Positions 60,883-64,000 of a stretch of 64,000 nt of DNA are shown here, piece by piece (the first letter of the stretch is position 1; each line of letters begins with the position of its first letter). Below the pieces are notes generated by a model. That model was not told where the DNA came from, searched no databases, and saw only the letters and a program-made list of their open reading frames with translations. This DNA is from Halobacterium sp. R2-5 (GTDB taxonomy: Archaea; Halobacteriota; Halobacteria; Halobacteriales; Halobacteriaceae), in the NCBI RefSeq assembly GCF_011734195.1, contig NZ_JAANTH010000002.1, positions 620,001 through 684,000 of the forward strand, written 5' to 3'. The position numbers and the translations under genes were made by a program.

Positions 60883-61842
60883 ATGACACTCATCGAGAGC
60901 GCGCGCCACGTCGCGGACGCCAGCGGCGACGGCGCCATCGACTGGACCGCCGTCGCCGACGCCGCGAAGGCAGCCACCGCGCCCGGCAGCCTCGACCTCT
61001 CGGAGGCGGAAGCCGAGGCGTACGCTGCCGACATCCGCGAGGCCCGCGCGCAGCTCCGGGACGTCTCCGGGCTGGAGTTCAACGTCCCCGACACCGTCGA
61101 GATCCAGAACCGCCACCACTGGGTGGACGCCAACGTCGAGACGTTCCGGCGCGCGTTCGAGCCGCTGAACGAGCGCGCGAGCTACCTCCCGGGGGTCGCG
61201 CGCTCGCTGAACACGGCGACCACCGCGGGCGCGCTCGCGTTCGTCTCCCGGCACGTCCTCGGGCAGTACGACCCGCTGCTCCTCGCCGACAACACCGACC
61301 ACGCGCTCTACTTCGTCCACCCGAACGTCGTCCGGGTGGCGGACAGCCTCGACGTCGCGTTCCCGCGGTTCCGCCGCTGGATCGCGTTCCACGAGGTCAC
61401 GCACGCCGCCGAGTTCGGCGCCGCCCCGTGGCTCGCCGACCACCTCGAAGAACGCCTCGAGGACGGTGTCGAAGCGCTCGGCGACGGCGACATCCGACGG
61501 GAGGCGTTCCAAGAGCTGAACGTCGCGATGACTGCCGTCGAGGGGTACGCGGAGCTGCTGATGGACGAGGCGTTCGACGGCGAGTACGCCGACCTGCGCG
61601 CGAAACTCGACGCCCGCCGGAAGGGCGGCAGCCCGCTGACGAAGCTCGTCAAGCGCGCGCTCGGCCTCCAGCTCAAGCGCGAGCAGTACGAGCGCGGCCG
61701 GCGGTTCTTCCAGGCGGTCGCCGCAGAACGCGGCGTCGCCGGCGCCGGCCGCGTCTGGGACGACCCCGAATTCCTCCCGACAGACGAGGAGCTCGACGCG
61801 CCCCGGCTGTGGCTCGCCCGCGTCCCCGAGCGCGCCGAGTAG
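60883..61842 (+). CDS. Zincin-type protein (DUF2342), F420-associated
   Basis: The 319-residue protein has the metalloprotease-like motif AFHEVTHAAEF (HExxH) and a Glu helix with EGYAELLMDEAFDG downstream, the third ligand being plausible. It starts IESARHVADASGDGAIDWTA. It matches a zincin family, DUF2342, often labelled coenzyme-F420-biosynthesis-associated in actinobacteria and halophiles. Whether it is an active peptidase is unknown. It is close to the membrane-anchored small gene. Confidence 0.8.
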   Translation: MTLIESARHVADASGDGAIDWTAVADAAKAATAPGSLDLSEAEAEAYAADIREARAQLRDVSGLEFNVPDTVEIQNRHHWVDANVETFRRAFEPLNERASYLPGVARSLNTATTAGALAFVSRHVLGQYDPLLLADNTDHALYFVHPNVVRVADSLDVAFPRFRRWIAFHEVTHAAEFGAAPWLADHLEERLEDGVEALGDGDIRREAFQELNVAMTAVEGYAELLMDEAFDGEYADLRAKLDARRKGGSPLTKLVKRALGLQLKREQYERGRRFFQAVAAERGVAGAGRVWDDPEFLPTDEELDAPRLWLARVPERAE

Positions 61843-61873
61843 ATTTATCAGTCGTCGCGCCCAACTGTCGGGT

Positions 61874-62107
61874 ATGAGTCGTCTCAAGCGAGTGTTCAGT
61901 CGTGCGAAGTACGCAGCAATCGGCGCAGCGGTCGGCGGAGCCCTCGGTGGCCTCGTGAGCCGGAACGCGGCCAGCACGGCTGCGGGCGTGGGTGGCCTCC
62001 TCGGCGCCATTCTCGGGGAGAAACGCGTCGACGTCGGCACGATCGTCGACGACGTGAAAGAGCGCAAGCCCGACGCCGACGTCGTCTCCGGCTCCGGCGA
62101 CAACTAG
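61874..62107 (+). CDS. Glycine-zipper-type small protein
   Basis: The 77-residue protein begins MSRLKRVFSRAKYAAIGAAV, then GGALGGLVSRNAASTAAGVGG, a GxxxG-rich hydrophobic part that could span a membrane or assemble, and a charged tail KRVDVGTIVDDVKERKPDAD. Small Gly-zipper proteins occur in many prokaryotes; the function is unknown. It follows the zincin by 31 bases and may be in the same transcript. Confidence 0.65.
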   Translation: MSRLKRVFSRAKYAAIGAAVGGALGGLVSRNAASTAAGVGGLLGAILGEKRVDVGTIVDDVKERKPDADVVSGSGDN

Positions 62108-62208
62108 CGGCTCCTCGGTCCTTCTCGCGACGACTGTCGGCTCCGTGAACAGTCACGGCTGCGCCTGTCGATCCAGATAGGGAGGAATCGCGGCGCTGTT
62201 CGCGTGCG

Positions 62209-62757
62209 CTACTGGAAGCCGCGCCCGACCCCGTCGTCATCGACGAGGTCGTCGAGCTCGGCGTCGAGCAGCTCTTCCGCGTCCGCGAACTCGTCGGCGA
62301 GGTCGTCCATCGCGTCCGGCCGGCCGTACGGGTCGTACTCCATCGGCCCGAACGCCGGGCTCTCCAGGGCGTCCATCACGTCGTCGAAGAAGTCCTCCGG
62401 GGTCGTCGGCGCGTCCGCGTGCGCCCGCACGACCTGCTCCAGCTCGCTCGCGCGGTCCTCCGCCTCGTCCTCGTCCTCGACGGGCTGCTGGACGGCGAAC
62501 CGGCCCGAGTCGCCGTCCGGGAGGTAGTCCGCGAGCCCGCCGTCGACCTTCCGCGCGACCCGGGCGCCCACCCCGCGCACCTCGAAGGGGTTCTTCGCGT
62601 ACGTCTTCAGGTGGTAGACGCCCCGCGACGGGTGCCCGAGGTAGAAATCCTCCCCGACGCCCGACGCCCGGTCGCCGGCGAGCGCGCGCCACTCGTCCGG
62701 GTCGGCGTTCGACTCCACCACGTCAGAGACGATGTCCTCCCAGTCCCGTACTCGCAT
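62209..62757 (-). CDS. Haloarchaeal protein of unknown function
   Basis: The 182-residue protein has DWEDIVSDVVESNADPDEWR, then DFYLGHPSRGVYHLKTYAKN and SPAFGPMEYDPYGRPDAMDD. It is acidic and probably alpha-beta with a helical C-terminus. I recall haloarchaeal homologues but no function. It lies between the glycine-zipper gene (convergent) and the L21e operon (divergent). Confidence 0.65.
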   Translation of the reverse strand: MRVRDWEDIVSDVVESNADPDEWRALAGDRASGVGEDFYLGHPSRGVYHLKTYAKNPFEVRGVGARVARKVDGGLADYLPDGDSGRFAVQQPVEDEDEAEDRASELEQVVRAHADAPTTPEDFFDDVMDALESPAFGPMEYDPYGRPDAMDDLADEFADAEELLDAELDDLVDDDGVGRGFQ

Positions 62758-62902
62758 TGCTCACGTCTAACGCACAGGCCGACTTGAGTGCGTCGCACGC
62801 CGAACGGCTGCTGACTGCTTCAGTTGCGTGGCTCACGGGTCGCTTCGCTCCCCGCTCGCATTAACGTGGCCTCACTCCGTTCGGCCACGCGCGTAACGTG
62901 CG

Positions 62903-62911
62903 TTTTATAAC
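62903..62911 (+). promoter_or_regulatory. TATA-like box of the L21e-rpoF operon
   Basis: TTTTATAAC lies about 29-37 bases before the ATG at 62940, implying a leader of at most a few bases. Just upstream the hairpin GTGGCC...GGCCAC (about 62862-62886) lies in 62758-62902, which is otherwise empty. Confidence 0.6.
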
Positions 62912-62939
62912 TTCGACGGGAGTAATCGGGCGTACGACT

Positions 62940-63233
62940 ATGCCGAGCTCCAACGGACCCCTCAACAGCTCACGCGAGAAGCTCTCGAACGACCCGCGCG
63001 ACCGCGGCACGTCCCCGCCCCAGCGCGCCATCGCCGAGTTCGACGAAGGACAGAAGGTCCACCTGAAGACCGACCCGAGCACGGCCGACGGCCGCTTCCA
63101 CCCACGATTCGACGGGCTCACGGGCGAAGTCATCGGCAAGCAGGGCGACGCGTTCAAGGTCGAGATCAACGACAACGGCAAGGACAAGGTCGTCATCGCG
63201 TCGGCGTCGCACCTCCGCGCCCAGCAGGACTAG
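62940..63233 (+). CDS. rpl21e: 50S ribosomal protein L21e
   Basis: The 97-residue protein begins [20 protein letters not shown] and has [20 protein letters not shown], then [20 protein letters not shown], the archaeal L21e. The ATG at 62940 is preferred to an in-frame start at 62898, which overlaps the TATA box. It is the first gene of the conserved L21e-rpoF-DUF655 set, with a 1-base gap to rpoF. Confidence 0.94.
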   Translation: MPSSNGPLNSSREKLSNDPRDRGTSPPQRAIAEFDEGQKVHLKTDPSTADGRFHPRFDGLTGEVIGKQGDAFKVEINDNGKDKVVIASASHLRAQQD

Positions 63234-63234
63234 C

Positions 63235-63594
63235 ATGACCATCTTCAAGGAAACGCTCGACGAGGAGTTCCTCACCGTCTCCGAGGCCAAGGAGCTGCTG
63301 GCCGACGTCGAGGCCGAGCGCGCCGCCGACGAGGACCGCGAACTCCGCTTCGAGCTCGCGCGCGCGGTCGAACACGTCAACCGGTTCGCCGTCCTCGAAC
63401 CCGAGGAGTCCCGCGAGCTCGTCGACGAGCTGCTCGCGCTCGACCACCTCGACGACGAGGCCGTCGCGTACAAGATCGCGGACCTCCTCCCGCGGACGCG
63501 AACCGAACTCCGCGCCGTCTTCGCGCAGGAGCGGTACGCGCTCTCCGGCGACGAACTCGACGACGTTCTCGACGTCGTCGCGAAGTACGCCTGA
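63235..63594 (+). CDS. rpoF: RNA polymerase Rpb4/RpoF subunit
   Basis: The 119-residue protein starts MTIFKETLDEEFLTVSEAKE and has EELVDELLALDHLDDEAVAY-like helices and IADLLPRTRTELRAVFAQER, as in archaeal RpoF. With RpoE it forms the RNA polymerase stalk. It follows L21e by one base. Confidence 0.93.
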   Translation: MTIFKETLDEEFLTVSEAKELLADVEAERAADEDRELRFELARAVEHVNRFAVLEPEESRELVDELLALDHLDDEAVAYKIADLLPRTRTELRAVFAQERYALSGDELDDVLDVVAKYA

Positions 63595-63654
63595 CTCGGC
63601 GACGGCCGGCCGCAGTGCCGACGTTTAAGTGTCGGCTGGGCGTACCGGTTGCAC

Positions 63655-64000
63655 ATGAGTGATACGTCTTCGACGGACGACGAGGAGTACGCCGTCGTCC
63701 TCGATTTCCTCGCGCACGGCCGCTCCGACAGCGGCCGCGGCTACGGCGACGGCCCGCTCGCGTACGCCGTCTCTACGGACCGGTTCGTGCTCTACGAGCT
63801 GAGCCTCGACCCGACCGCGGACATCTCGATTCTCGACCGCGTGCGCATCCGCCCGGACTTCGAGGACGGCGTCGAGCGCGGGCACGTCGTCGACTACGAG
63901 GACCTCTCGGACGGCGCGCGCTCGGAGCTCGACTACGTCGTCGAGGACGTCGTGGAAGCGAACGAGCAGCGCTTCGTGGACTTCTACAACGACGCCCAGC
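63655..64000 (+). CDS. DUF655 protein, cut by window end
   Basis: The first 115 residues begin MSDTSSTDDEEYAVVLDFLA, then HGRSDSGRGYGDGPLAYAVS and VRIRPDFEDGVERGHVVDYE. This is the archaeal DUF655 (nucleic-acid-binding, RNA-linked), usually followed by ksgA. The 3' end lies outside the window. A TATA-like CGTTTAAGTG is about 26-35 bases upstream, so it may have its own promoter. Confidence 0.88.
   Translation, partial: MSDTSSTDDEEYAVVLDFLAHGRSDSGRGYGDGPLAYAVSTDRFVLYELSLDPTADISILDRVRIRPDFEDGVERGHVVDYEDLSDGARSELDYVVEDVVEANEQRFVDFYNDAQ

Noticed and set aside
62758-62939. A transposon end or attachment site from the GTGGCC hairpin near L21e
   Set aside because: No paired end, no transposase and no target duplication was seen; more likely a simple intergenic hairpin.

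Overview
The window is 64 kb of chromosome from an extreme halophilic archaeon (class Halobacteria). This rests on the high G+C with strongly G/C-biased third codon positions, very acidic predicted proteins, archaeal information genes (PriS, GINS, RpoF, L21e, L37e, S17e, LSm, Cdc48, RtcB with archease), dodecin, HalOD1- and Bat-type regulators, twin-arginine lipoproteins, and TATA-like boxes 24-35 bases before start codons with little or no leader. Genus cannot be fixed by eye; gene content is compatible with Halobacterium and its relatives. Coding density is high, about 79 protein genes plus one tRNA gene, nearly all housekeeping or family-level haloarchaeal genes. I see no CRISPR array, no intact transposase and no prophage.

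Layout. 0-5.3 kb: the C-terminal part of a CHAT-type (caspase-like) protein, a 44-residue membrane peptide, biotin ligase, UspA, an amidohydrolase and an HD phosphohydrolase. 5.3-9.4 kb: a lipoprotein, then cofD (coenzyme F420) tightly coupled to a dihydrouridine-synthase-like TIM barrel, a CitG-like protein and DUF447. 9.4-15.7 kb: lipoprotein, duplicated winged-helix-like protein, deoxyhypusine synthase, a large cloverleaf repeat (copy A), S17e, aspartate-semialdehyde dehydrogenase, a membrane protein and a D-2-hydroxyacid dehydrogenase. 15.7-18.1 kb: the least gene-dense stretch, with a run of hairpins, a decayed HicBA-like remnant, a DUF4242-like protein and a membrane protein with possible operators. 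18.1-26.6 kb: a SufS-SufU fusion, a soluble transducer, hisD, HesB/IscA, dodecin, a membrane hydrolase, a short MscS-like channel, an alanine-glyoxylate-type aminotransferase and two small haloarchaeal proteins.

26.6-35.7 kb: a 5'-nucleotidase-like phosphoesterase, PAC2 protein, Tat lipoprotein, TrmB regulator, eIF2B-like protein, zinc-finger protein, and a coupled aldehyde dehydrogenase-acetolactate-synthase-like pair. 35.7-44.1 kb: DMT transporter, RtcB/DoxX/archease cluster, GNAT, the second cloverleaf repeat (copy B), the PriS-GINS replication operon, and a Bat-type plus HalOD1 regulator pair. 44.1-54.2 kb: Cdc48 with a coupled Hsp20-fold-like partner, alpha/beta hydrolase, panB, HAD, acyl-CoA dehydrogenase, long AlaX, MBF1 and a membrane protein. 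54.2-64 kb: small regulators, tRNA-Leu(GAG), DUF420, purF, L37e-LSm, M42 peptidase, a zincin related to F420-associated proteins, and the L21e-rpoF-DUF655 operon, cut by the window end.

The most unusual signal is a pair of non-coding elements (about 12.24-12.49 kb and 40.37-40.61 kb). Each folds into three perfect hairpins enclosed by a short outer stem. The arm sequences differ between copies but stay self-complementary, and one arm of copy B is an inverted relative of an arm of copy A. Other points of note are apparent loss of the catalytic lysine in deoxyhypusine synthase and of the catalytic cysteine in the eIF2B-like protein, the SufS-SufU fusion, and the cofD-linked coenzyme-like cluster.
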